DNA of 64,000 nt, from assembly GCA_963966185.1 (NCBI GenBank), contig CAWZYM010000301.1:388501-452500 (forward strand), given 5' to 3'. Positions within the stretch are counted from its first letter, which is position 1, and the number at the start of each line of letters is the position of its first letter. This DNA is from Rhabditoides inermis (lineage: Eukaryota; Nematoda; Chromadorea; Rhabditida; Rhabditidae). Positions 10,701-21,294 of the stretch are shown piece by piece. The notes under the pieces were generated by a model that ran no database searches, had not been told where the DNA came from, and saw nothing but the letters and a program-made list of their open reading frames with translations. Position numbers and translations under genes: made by a program.

Positions 10701-12060
10701 AACATCGTAATGATTCTTTTTTTAAATGTTTAGTTCTGATTAGAAACGTCATTAAACGCTAAAAGCATCAGTACATTGTTATTTATTAATTATTTAATAA
10801 CAAAGTTCAAATTGTGCACAGTTTGCCATAAGCTCCGCCCCCAACATGATCTGTCCAACGGCTGACCGGTGTGCAGGAAGCGAAAATTGTACCGAAATTG
10901 AGCGATATACTTACGATTTAATCGAGATTCTTTCGATTAATCGTTAATCGAAATTATCTCGATTAATCGTTCACCGAAACATGTTCGATTAATCGATTAA
11001 TCAAACGATTAATCGAGTTGATTAATCGAAAATTAATCGAAGTCGATTAATCGACCCAACACTAATATCAATACTATAACTACTATAACTCACCGGAACG
11101 CGTGGTACTTGATGACAGTGTTGAGCCAGGGCTTGGCGTCAAAGTGAACGAGCGAGTCTGGAACAGAACACTCACTACTCCCTTCCAATCTCTCCCCCTA
11201 TCTCTCTCTCTCCCCTCCCTCTCTCTTCCCTCTCCTCACCTCCAACCATCTCCCTTAGCTCCTCCTCGCACGCCCCGCCCACTCCCGCATCCTCACACTC
11301 AACCACCAGACGAGTCTTGAAGTAGCTGGAACAGAGACAGTGAGTGACGTCATCAATGAATAGTCATGACGTCATCAATTCAATCACTCACTTGTTGTTC
11401 ATGACGGGATAGCTGCCGATGCTCACGCCCTCAAAGCGAGACGCAATAGAGGTGAGTCTGTAAACAAGAATGTAAACAAACAAACAAACAACCACAATAA
11501 ACAGATCAACAACTCGCACCTGTCGCTGAACTCGAACTCTCCGCGGTCCGAGTATACAGTGGCAGAGTAGAGGGGAGTGAAGAGGGAGGGAGGAAAGAGC
11601 TGGTCCTAAAATGACAATACTTTACGTCACCCAGATTACATGGATAAACACAAACGTCATATTCAAAAGCGACAAAGTGACGAGTAATATGAGAAATCTT
11701 GCGCGCGAGGAATAGTAGCACTGGCGCCGCCTCTCGCTATGCAACGTCATCCAATCCAAACTCTCACTCACTCACTCACTCACTCTCTCTCTCTACAGCA
11801 GAGGGAACCAGCGAGGTCGGTGACCGCCCCTTTGTATCTATCTCACCCTCTCTCTCCCCCTCTCTCCAATTTTCTGATTAGCATGACGTGTACAAACAAA
11901 CACCATGACTGACGCCTCAATTTCAAAACAAAACGCTTTAGTTCCTGATCAACATTAAATGTTTAAAATCAAATTTCAAAACATCAGAGAAAAGGAAAGG
12001 AACATTGCATTGACTTGCTAGAATCTAGCACTTCCCAACAAGCGAATAAAGAGCAAATAG

Positions 12061-12095
<35 letters not shown>

Positions 12096-13544
12096 GCAAG
12101 ATGCTTATCGCTGCAGCGCGCTATGAACTCTCATTCCACAAAAGTCCAGTCTCGCAGACTACAGATCTCTAAATCAAACATACAACCTATACGATAACCT
12201 ATCACTAACCACAAAACACTCTCTCCATAACAACCACTTTCTCTCTCGTGCTCTCTCACTCTCTCTCTCCCATTTCTCATGGTTCATGCTCACATGGGCA
12301 ATACGTCAATCACTATCGCACAAAAAGTAGCGGCGCAGCAATGTCGAAGTGCATGCACAGAGAGAAGCCAAAAACGACAACCAAACTTAAAAAAAACAAG
12401 TACACAACGTACCTTGACGTCGACGAAGGCGCGTTCGCAAAATCGGGGCACACCCGGGAATGCGACGACGTTCCTGGAACAAACACGCTTTACTCGATCC
12501 CCTACTTCACACTCTATAATACTCTACAATAATTGGAATCGATGAATTGAATTACACCCAAAAATCTCACCTCAGCTTGACGATGGGGAATGTGGGAGTG
12601 TCAGTGGGCTGCGAGGGCCAGAGAAGGGTAGAGGTGGCAGGGATCTGAAACCAACCAATCCAATCAATACACACCCAAATATAAGTACCATTAGAATATA
12701 TAAAAACAATAGGTCTAAATGACGCACGGTGCTTAGTTTGTCGACGGGGGCCTGTTTTCCGTCGAGTTTGCCTCCGGGGAGAAAGCGACGACATGCGGAC
12801 ACTATCTCCTCCGACACACCACAATCTAGAGAGAAGGCGCGCGCCAGACCTGCAACATTAATTCTCCCTTCCCTCTCCCCTTCTCTCTCTCCCTTCCTCT
12901 CTCTCCCTTCCTCTCTCTCCCTTCCTCTCTCTCCCTTCCTCTCTCTCTTTCCCTCTCTCTCCTCCCTCTCTCTCACCCACCCATATACGTCATATCGTCG
13001 TGTGTCGGCCCCACTCCACCAGTTGTCAGCACAAGATCGAATCGGGAAGAGAACGAACGGACCTACAACTTCATTGATAATCAAAATAATCAATAAACAT
13101 ATCAAAATCATACCAAATAAAATTCGAAAGATTATCAACCAATAAAAACCCTACCTCCTCGCTAATCTCGTCCACATCATCCGCCACCACAGAGATCTTC
13201 AAAATCAATTAATCAATAACCCATCGATAATCGACCTTCTTGACGGCGACGCCGAGTCGATGCAGCTGCTTGCAGATGAAATGCGAGTTCGTATCCTTGG
13301 TCGATCCCTTCAGAATCTCGTCGCCAATCACTAAAAAGCGCTTCTCTTTCTCTCCCTCTCACTCTCCTCTATCTTTTCCTCAATCGTTCAATTAATAAAA
13401 CCATTTTTAAATGTCTCGAAACAAATAAGAAGACTGTAGCTCACCTATGAGTCCTACAGTAGTCCTGGCAGGGATCTGTCCTACCGTACTCATCGCCTTG
13501 GCGCCTGCCGCCGCCGCCGCGCCCGCCAGGCGACTACCCACCAT
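7738..13544 (-). CDS. FLAD1: FAD synthase, MoaB-like plus PAPS-reductase-like domains
   Basis: Makes FAD from FMN and ATP. The start at 13544 opens a short Ala-rich leader, then the molybdopterin-binding-like domain: [18 protein letters not shown], then [11 protein letters not shown] (exon near 13065-12985), and later [10 protein letters not shown] and [10 protein letters not shown]. The catalytic half begins after 9413 and has the P-loop-like [29 protein letters not shown], and [21 protein letters not shown] and [16 protein letters not shown] segments, all diagnostic of eukaryotic FLAD1. The last exon, after the GGAGA array, ends [20 protein letters not shown]. The order of domains and the full set of motifs indicate an intact gene. 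Intron 9414-11093 holds a hAT element and the last intron a pentanucleotide array of about 370 bp. The Ala/Arg-rich N-terminus could be a mitochondrial leader; this is not certain. AATAAA lies on the minus strand near 7625. Confidence 0.92.
7821..8190. repeat. GGAGA pentanucleotide array (about 74 copies)
   Basis: Nearly perfect GAGAG/GGAGA repeat for about 370 bp, filling the last intron of FLAD1 between the exon ending near 8206 and the terminal exon near 7811. The minus strand reads TCTCC, giving an extremely long polypyrimidine tract before the last 3' splice site. It generates large fake open frames on both strands. Confidence 0.95.
8636..8735. repeat. CT-rich low-complexity tract in a FLAD1 intron
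   Basis: Alternating CTCTCT and CCCTCC runs, intronic on the minus strand. Confidence 0.8.
9500..11064. mobile_element. Non-autonomous hAT-type DNA transposon in a FLAD1 intron
   Basis: Starts TAGTGTTGGGTCGATTA and ends with its perfect 17-bp inverted repeat TAATCGACCCAACACTA. It is flanked by a perfect 8-bp target duplication ATATCAAT (9492-9499 and 11065-11072). Eight-base duplications and ends of this type are characteristic of hAT transposons. Both ends carry dense clusters of the subterminal motif CGATTAATCG in both orientations, probable transposase-binding repeats. Inside I see no transposase frame; the longest is about 64 codons. It is therefore non-autonomous. A TTAA element has inserted into it at 9658-9880. 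Confidence 0.88.
9658..9880. mobile_element. MITE with TTAA target duplication (element 3), nested in the hAT element
   Basis: 223 bp, ends AGGATTTTTCCGGACAATGT and ACATTGTCCGGATAAATCCT. The inverted repeats extend inward to a shared CTGATCTTCAGG, about 40 bp. It is flanked by TTAA (9654-9657, 9881-9884). Same family as the element at 5380-5724. Nesting shows the hAT insertion is older. Confidence 0.85.
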
Positions 13545-13954
13545 ACCTCAACACACAACAGATATAAGATACCGTACAGAAGATGCAGAAATACAGAATA
13601 TACAGAGGAGATATAATAAGAGACGAGACGAAAAATAGACAGGTTACAATACAACACGGAATCAACGTGAAGATATTACAACTGGACGCAAACCAGTAGA
13701 AATCACACATGAAACAATCATTAATATACAACATGGTTTTATCAGCAAAAAATCTGTCAATATGACGTTTTGACAACATCTGGTAAAATTACAGAACAAC
13801 ATCTAAAAACAAAGGCAAACATAGTGAGTGGATGAAATCACCGTGTCTAGCAATGTGCAACGTAACAACACCTGCCGTCTCTCGCAAGCATCTTTTCCCC
13901 CCTCTCTCTCTTACCCTTTTCCTCCCTCTCCCTCCTTCCCTCTCTCCCCCTCTC
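13545..13954. other. Spacer between gene B and FLAD1
   Basis: 410 bp with no coding exon. It contains a 28-bp sequence shared with the A-B spacer (see 13671-13698) and, right before the FLAD1 start, a possible trans-splice acceptor (GTTGTGTTGAG). CT-rich tracts occupy the left side of the last exon of gene B. Confidence 0.6.
13671..13698 (-). promoter_or_regulatory. Conserved hairpin element downstream of gene B
   Basis: Minus strand ACTGG-TTTGCGT-CCAGT (5-bp stem, 7-base loop) followed by TGTAATATCT. The same element, with two base differences in 28, lies at 19618-19645 downstream of gene A. The stem is unchanged. It is either a relic of the A/B duplication or a 3'-end or trans-splicing signal. 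Confidence 0.45.
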
Positions 13955-14108
13955 CTACTGTCCACTACTGACACTGTCTCCGACCCGCGCTCTCCTCGCG
14001 GCCTGTGCCCTCTTCCTCTTCTCCTTCCGAGAAAGAGACTGCGGCACAAAGGGAGAAGCGAGCTTCTGAAGGACACGTTGTGTGTGTGTGTGTCTCGAAA
14101 CAAATATA

Positions 14109-14150
<42 letters not shown>

Positions 14151-15511
14151 ACCTTGTCGACACCCTCTGGCAGCCACTCAATCTGCCGCGGCTCTGTCAG
14201 CCTGCAATTCTCACACAATTAGTCCAGTTTTTGAGTTTTTGAAATGATGCCGGCACGTGGATCTTGTCAAAACCGATTGTGTAACTGCTACACACATTAC
14301 TTCCATAAAACCCAAAAGTAAAAGTTAACACGGTTGTTCACCTGTATACATCGACGACCGTGTTCTTTCCATCGTACATTAGATATGAGAGAGAGTGGTC
14401 GATCAACTCCAGAGACTCCATCTTCAGAAGATCGTCCTGCAAAGAGAGAGAGTCATCATCCCCCTCTCTCCCAACCTAGTCATTTCCATCCAAACAGGCT
14501 TCAATATCCAAAACGATGAATGTGCAAAAATCACCGTGGTGGTCTTCCTATACAAGGGCGTGGCTCGGATGACCTCTCCGGTGAGAGCATCTACCATCAG
14601 GGCTGAAATAATTTTTTTTATCTGACTCTCTCTCTCTCTTTCTCTCTCCCCCTCTCCCTCCCCCCGCTCTCCCTCCCACCTATACTCGCCCACTCCTCCT
14701 CCTCTCCCCTCCCTCCCAGCCCAGTAGTGTCATAGTGAATGAGCAGAGTCAGCACAGACAGACCGTCGTAGGCAAGAGAACGGATCGCCTGCAGGAAATA
14801 AAAAGAAATCAAATGAAATAATAATATACGATGACAAGGTCCGAATTGTTCTTTACAATACGGTATGTTATCAATGGTTGCCTAGTTTATTCAGACGACA
14901 ACAACAACAAGTGTCTATGCCCACCACATGCCCTGCCATGACTTGCGCGTCGTCCGAGTGGCGGGACGTCGGACGGAGAGACCTGCAAGCGTCCCTCCCT
15001 CGTCCCTCTCTCTCCCCTCTCCTCCCCCTTCTCTCTCCTCTCACCTTCCATAGCTCGACGACGAGCGCTGTGGGTGGTCGTCGTACGACATCCATCTCTA
15101 CCAACACAAAGGTAAGCAATACACAGAGGCTGAACAACGCACCCCGGCAGTCGATTCCCTGTGGGTCGGTCGGAGGGCGCACTTCCAGGCGGGGCGGAGA
15201 CGGCAACACGAGCCAGTGCTGGAGAGGAACATGTCACTTCTCCCCCTCCCCCTCTCTCTCTCACTCCACTCACTCTTCCATCATGTAGCAAGCCATGTAG
15301 ATACCTTCAAAGCGCAGGATCCTGAATACACAGTTTGTACAGTTAGACGTATACAAGTCGTGACCGTACAATTCAAATTACCGTACATCTACAGTATATT
15401 CCAATCTACCGTACCTCGGTGTTCCATCGAGATGCCACATGCATGTGCTCTGTTCAATCGTCATCGCCACACACTCGGCTCCAAGAAGGCGCATCCCATT
15501 CAGATCCGGCT

Positions 15512-15563
<52 letters not shown>

Positions 15564-18500
15564 TTCTCTGTCCCTCTCACCACAGCTCCGTCCACCACCC
15601 TTCTCAGTTGGTATTCGTCTCTGCTCCTGGCGAGTGGTTGGAGCAGTACATGCGGGGGCCAACACGCCATCTTCACCTCTTGGAACGCTCCTGAAACGTT
15701 ATGCATAACAACTCAACGATTTCAGTTTCATGTCAAATATAACTTCTTCGAAACCCTAGCAACTGCAATTGGTTTTGCGTCTGCGTTAGCGTAACTAACA
15801 CCAAACAACTCGCATAATCTATTCCAATACACTTTTCGACCACAACGTCTTGTCGTCTCACCCTTTGCCTCGAATCGTCTCGGGGGCTGGGCGGTGACTT
15901 CGATGTTGAATGGGAGTATGATCTCTCCCTGCGACGCTTCCGACGGAGAGAACAAACGGGTGCAGAACTGCAAGCATGTACGTGCAAAAGAAAATACGTT
16001 TCACCACTCAGTGTTTCGATAAGGATACATAATAATAATAATAATAATAATAATGTTCTCACCTCCTTATAGATTTGATCAAAGTCATAGACGACAGCCC
16101 GGTTCGGCTGGTTGCAGTAGGCGACGAGAGCGTCGTCGTGCAGAGACGCAGAGTGGATCGACGAAAAGTACTACAAAACAAAGGCGCATTGAATAAAACC
16201 ACATAGCATCCATCAGCTCACAAATATAAAAAATGAAGTGTACCCAATAATGTTATATATGAATCCGTTGATAGCCTATAAAACACTCATCATTGACCAC
16301 ACCGACCTTCTTATCCAACTTGAGCATGCCCTTGAATCTGAGTGGAATGAGCTGGAAGACTGCGAAGACGGGCGTGCGGTCGCAGAACGCCTGCCGCGCC
16401 GGGCGATCCGCCGCGTCGTCTGAAGTCACCTCTCTCTCTCTCTCCCCTCTCTCTCTCCCTCTCTCCTCACCCTCATCATCGATGTGCATCGCCACCGTGT
16501 ATCCGAATACAAACAGCTCCTCCAGGTCGCGGTTCCAACCGAGTTTCCTAGACACGATTCAAGTATGTACCGACAAATCCCTGGAATAGGTCCTAAGTGC
16601 TCACTTGAACTTGAGTGTGAATCTGGGCAGGTGGAACTGATGTCTGAGCGATCCGTCGTCTGGATCGTGGAAGAGAACTCGATTCTCGGATGTGAGGGAC
16701 ACAATCCACGTGGGAAGAGACAGACCCTCCTGCAAAGAAACTCTCTGCAAGCAGAATACTTCGATCTCAGTACCGGAATGTGTGACGTTTTCACTCAACC
16801 CAAATTCTCTTTTCTACCATGTATTGTACCAAAAACTAAACCCACACGACAATTTCTAACCCCAACGATGCGCATGGAATTCCGATTCACATAATTACAG
16901 GTTGGTGGAATTGTCTCTATCGAAACGCATACAAGCCATTCAGTGTGCCATGTCTCTCTCGTGCGACACGTACCACTACTTCAAGACGTGTCACTTGGTG
17001 CAGACCCACAGCCAGTTCATCCCCGATCTGCCAGACTCTGTCACCGTCATCCCCTTCCTCGCCATCACTACCGCCCAAATCATCACCATCCTGCTAGTAA
17101 TAGTATTCTGGAAGTTTCGCCCAAGAAACATCTCCACCCCCTTTCAAGCATTTGCACAGGTATAAAACACTATCTTTACAAAACAAACTTTTTTCAGTAC
17201 ATGGCGGCTATAATCACCCTGGACTGCATCTACGTAGTCGCCTCACTCATACTCGTGCCGTTTCCTAACAAGTAACTGGATAAGTAGTAAATAATAACGC
17301 CGTCCAGAAAGTTGAAGCGAGTGATCGTGTTCTTCACTCTCTTTTCCCAACACGCCATCTACTCGTTCCTTCTCGGTGGCTCATTTCTATTCGTCCATCA
17401 GACACTACACCTACTCAATGGAGGCCCCTACAACGAGAATCAGATAAAGTGAAAAATAGTTTTAATGTCTTTCCCTTTCATTGTTTAATGTAATCATACA
17501 ATCGCGATCACAACGTGACTTGCCTTGCAGCCGGGAAATGGACTACGTGTGCGGTGGATGCGCCGTGTTTGCAATCATCAAGATATTCATAATCGGATAC
17601 AAGGACGCGGACTATGCGAAAGCTGCGACAGAAGAGGGGGTGCGGGTGTTTCAAGGAGCGGGTGAGATCATCTACCACACCGTCACAGCTACAGTGTCCG
17701 TCGCCTCCCTGGTGCAGACCATGCGCGTGAGTATCGAGCAGCGGTCACCACAAGCTGCGTTAAGGTGTTCTTCTATCGGCGCCGCTTCGCCCCCTCGCCG
17801 TATCTGTCGGATGCCCTCTGGCTGCCTGTCTTCCTCCTTCTCCCCAGCATAATCACTGGACTCATTGCCACCTATTCACTTGTGTGGCTCGTATGGTCGC
17901 GCGTTGGAACGTATCAGGTAATCACATAAAGCAAATTCTTACAATACGTTTCATTGCAACTAGTAATAAAGTTTTCACTGTGAAAAGCTCAATAATCAGC
18001 TCATTCCTATTCGTATGACAAAGACACTTTGAGCTGTCTGCCGACCCGTCCTCCTACTGGCTGCGAGGCGTGGCCTTTCTGGTGACCATGGAGACGGCCC
18101 TCTCCTTCCTCCCTCCACTCATCCTCCTCTCACTATGGATCATCCCATCCATGAGACACGGAGGCAACAAGGCGACGGTAGACATTCAGGAGACACCGCC
18201 AACCAACCGAGAGGAAGACCCACTACCCACATTCGTACCATGATATTCCGTTTTACAGACATTATGTTCCCAACAAAGTATTCACAATCAACCCTATAAT
18301 ATTATTCAGGGAGATAGTTCGCCAGATTACGGTAGAAAATCGATCTTCCCTCTAGTCGTATTCGATCTACCCTCTAGTCGTGAGGAGACCCAAGCGCGCG
18401 CTTTCAAACGATAATATCGATCAAAGAAGCCGGCATGCGAATCAAAGAGGCCGCGCGACACTCGACCATTTGCCCGCGCTGTTTGGCCTCTCTCGCTCGA

Positions 18501-19598
18501 AACTGAGTTTCGCCAACTGCCCTCGGCTGGCAATAACAGAAACTATCCTCCAGGCGGCGACTATATATACATTGTGGTATCGAATGGTTAGTACGAATAG
18601 TTTAAATACCTACCGGCGGCGTATAGTTCATCGACCAATCATCCGAGAACAACACGTCCACTATCTTCTCCGTGTCGTTCAGACCCTGAAAATATCATGT
18701 ATCGTACAACTACCGTACTTCCATACCCCTACAGTACCTCGAGCTGCATCGGCCATCCCTTGTCAATGTCCACCATCCCACCCGACACGTGCACTATGCG
18801 GTGACTGAAACATGAGAGTGGGCGGAGCCTGTGTGGGCGGGGCTCACCCGTCCTGGATCGCCTTGCCGCGGTAGCGGTACTTCTCGCACGGCATAAACTC
18901 GCGCGTGTCCTGCAAGTAGGGCCGTGTGAGAAAGAAAGAGGGAAGAGAGAGAAAGAAAAAAAGAGAGAGAAACAGAGACGTAGAGAAGAGAGAAAAAGGG
19001 AGAGAGAGGGGAGGGGAGAGGAGGGGAGGGAGACGACTGACGGATAGTGCGAGTGAGTGGAGCATCCCCCGCACCGCCCCGCCATCTCTGCCCAACTCAC
19101 GGGACGAGCACGCACGCACCATGTGGCTTCTGGAAACATTTGAAACATATATCCGTATTGCTATCTCGACATTGTTCTTTCCCACAAGACACATGTTAAA
19201 TACAAAACAAATGAACTAGCTAACTAGATTATGAACCATACAGGAAAGGCGCGATTGTTTTATAGTTACTTTTCAGCTCCTCAAATGATTCCAACGCCCA
19301 TCCAAGGTGATCAGCACAACATCAAAGGCATACACGATGTCCAAATAAGAGAACAAGACGCACCTCTTCCTCCTGTGCTTTGCTGGCTCATGCTTGCTGG
19401 CAATGGCAGAGAGTAGCTGGCGAGAGAACTGAACACATCTCTCCCTCCCCTCCTCCCTCTCTCCCTTCCCTGTCCACTCACGGTTCGTGCCTTCTCGAGT
19501 GATGCTTCCTCGTGGACGACTGGATCGGATGAGGACGCGGGCGGCACGCCCCGCCACACCCGAGTCGACATACACACTTCACACCACGTCTCCACCAT
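13955..19598 (-). CDS. Unrecognised nematode protein, gene B (paralogue of gene A)
   Basis: Many-exon gene collinear with gene A. I see FSRQLLSAIASKHEP (19426), VHVSGGMVDIDKGWPMQLE (18805), GLNDTEKIVDVLFSDDWSMNY (exon ending 18614), LPTWIVSLTSENRVLFHD (from 16729), KLGWNRDLEELFVFGY, PVFAVFQLIPLRFKGMLKL, SIHSASLHDDALVAYC, MWHLDGTPR, SLAYDGLSVLTLLIHYD, VDALTGEVIRA, LTEPRQIEWLPEGV and a very basic tail (RKEKRKRAQAARRAR) ending at 13955. Each segment has a counterpart in gene A at about 30-40% identity. I recognise no domain. The strand-rich, regularly spaced Trp/Asp pattern could be a beta-propeller, but that is a guess. The 1884-bp intron 16730-18613 contains a complete 7TM gene on the other strand. 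Several exon borders in the middle (15.6-14.9 kb) are uncertain. GATTGTAG directly precedes the ATG. Confidence 0.7.
14118..14148. repeat. (GA)n microsatellite in gene B intron
   Basis: GA run preceded by a GT run (about 14079-14117), between the last two exons. Confidence 0.9.
15513..15560. repeat. (CT)n microsatellite in gene B intron
   Basis: Pure CT run of about 48 bp. Confidence 0.9.
16950..18243 (+). CDS. Seven-transmembrane protein nested in an intron of gene B
   Basis: Six exons (16950-17159, 17198-17271, 17308-17448, 17531-17726, 17765-17910, 18024-18243) give 328 residues in unbroken frame. Seven hydrophobic segments are visible: FLAITTAQIITILLVIVFW, AAIITLDCIYVVASLILV, an aromatic-rich helix with FSQHAIYSFLLGGSFLF, CGGCAVFAIIKIFIIG, ATVSVASLVQTM, LPVFLLLPSIITGLIA and the last with LPPLILLSLWI. 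The C-terminal tail is short and polar (ETPPTNREEDPLPTFVP). It looks like one of the many nematode serpentine receptors, but I cannot assign a class; another 7TM family is possible. It lies wholly inside host intron 16730-18613 on the opposite strand. The fifth intron uses donor AAC|GTATCA, chosen because it keeps the frame. An upstream in-frame start before 16950 cannot be excluded. Confidence 0.72.
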
Positions 19599-19617
19599 CT
19601 ACAATCCATCCACACAC

Positions 19618-19645
19618 AGATATTTCAACTGGACACAAACCAGTA
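19618..19645 (-). promoter_or_regulatory. Conserved hairpin element downstream of gene A
   Basis: Minus strand ACTGG-TTTGTGT-CCAGT followed by TGAAATATCT, lying between the gene A stop (19853) and the gene B start (19598). It matches the element at 13671-13698. Confidence 0.45.
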
Positions 19646-19852
19646 ACTCTCTTTGATACTTCAAGAACACATACATCGTCATAAACATTTATCATAAACT
19701 GTACTTCACGGAGATCGAAAAAACTTATAGCCCGGAAATGTAATATTCTCCCGAATCAAGTAACCAAGAGATAACATCAAAAACAAATAACAAAGTGCTA
19801 CAACTTTCTATATGTACATCATAAGGCCCGCTTTCCGTCGCCTCGCCACTCC

Positions 19853-21250
19853 CTACTTTCTCTTCTTCTTGCACACAGATTTATTATGTGCATTGAGTGT
19901 GCGCTCTTCCACAATCTGTCGAGGGTCCTTCAGACTGAAACGGGCTGTGTAAGCTCCGCCCCTCTGACCCCACCCACTCACTTCCACACCTCCATCTCAT
20001 TGCAGTGCTCGCTGTACACCAGCAAGTTCCCGTTCACCACTTCGATCGTATCATCGTTGCGGTGCTCATACTCGTCCTGTAAGCCACGCCCACTCAAGCC
20101 CCGCCCACTCGACCACTCACTCCGCTTCGCGCATCCAGCGACTGTACACGCAGCAGCTCGCCGGTAAGAGAGTCGATAGCGAACACTGTAATGTCTCTCT
20201 CTTTCTCTTCCACCTTCTCTCCCTCCCTTTCCCTCTCCTCACCCGCCATCACCCACTCCTCCTCGTCTCCCTCTGATGTCGCCGTCAGCCCCTGCATCTC
20301 ATATCGCACGAGAACGACGAGCTCGTTCCCACCGCTGTACTCCACGCACCCGATCACCTGTACTCATCCTATCATCACTCGTCTCTCACATCCTCTCCCA
20401 CCATGCTCCACTTCTCCCGTGCCTCATCCGTGTCCCCCTCCTCCTCCACTCGCCGCACTTGCCGCACGGCGCGGCCGCTGCGAGTCGTCTGCGACACGTC
20501 GCGCTTCGGAGCTGCCTCCTGTAAAGGTAACCAGATATACGAAGCGGAGTATATGGCACACCTTCCACTTGTCGGGTCGGAGTGCGCATCGCCAGCTCAG
20601 CTCCAAGCGAGCCTCTTCCCCCAGCAGCTGATAGCACGTCAGTCCATTCTCCTCGAATGCGAGAAGACGAGACGAGCCGTCGGGATGCCAGATGCACGGC
20701 ATCACGCGAGGACACAGCGAGTAGGAAAAGGGTGCGGTGAAGCGGCGGATCTACAAATAAGAAGTCTTCACTGCTCACTGCTCTCTCCTCCCCTCCCCCC
20801 CCTCTCTCTCTCTCTCTCTCCCCATCCCTCTCTCTCTCTCACCGTCCTGCCATCCTCCACCCTTCGCAACTCGCTCTCTCCACCTTTCTCCTGGAGCAGA
20901 ACATAAAATGGATCGCCGCCAAAAGACAAGAACGAGAGATCGCCTGTAATTAATATCTATCACGGAGTGAGAAGCAGGGAAAGTGAAAAACTGAAAATGT
21001 TTTTTTGGCAATCGCTGACAGATTTTATGGAAACAAAACCACACATTATTGAGAGTAGTGCAATCTGAAAACATCTGCTATTTTCGCATCCCCTTTCCTT
21101 CCTCCACTCACCCTTCACCGCGTAACACATCTCCGGTTTCCTCCACACCTTGGCATTCACTGTCATCTCCTCCAAACCATCGCTCCCCTCGAATGCTCCA
21201 TAGAACTCTGTGATCGACTGAAAGAACATTATGAGTGAGAGAGGAGAGAG

Positions 21251-21294
<44 letters not shown>

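Noticed and set aside
9500..11064. Autonomous transposon with a transposase gene
   Set aside because: No open frame longer than about 64 codons inside.
14871..15291. Long minus-strand frames of 112-134 codons here
   Set aside because: They run through real gene B exons and CT-rich introns; alignment with gene A supports short exons instead.
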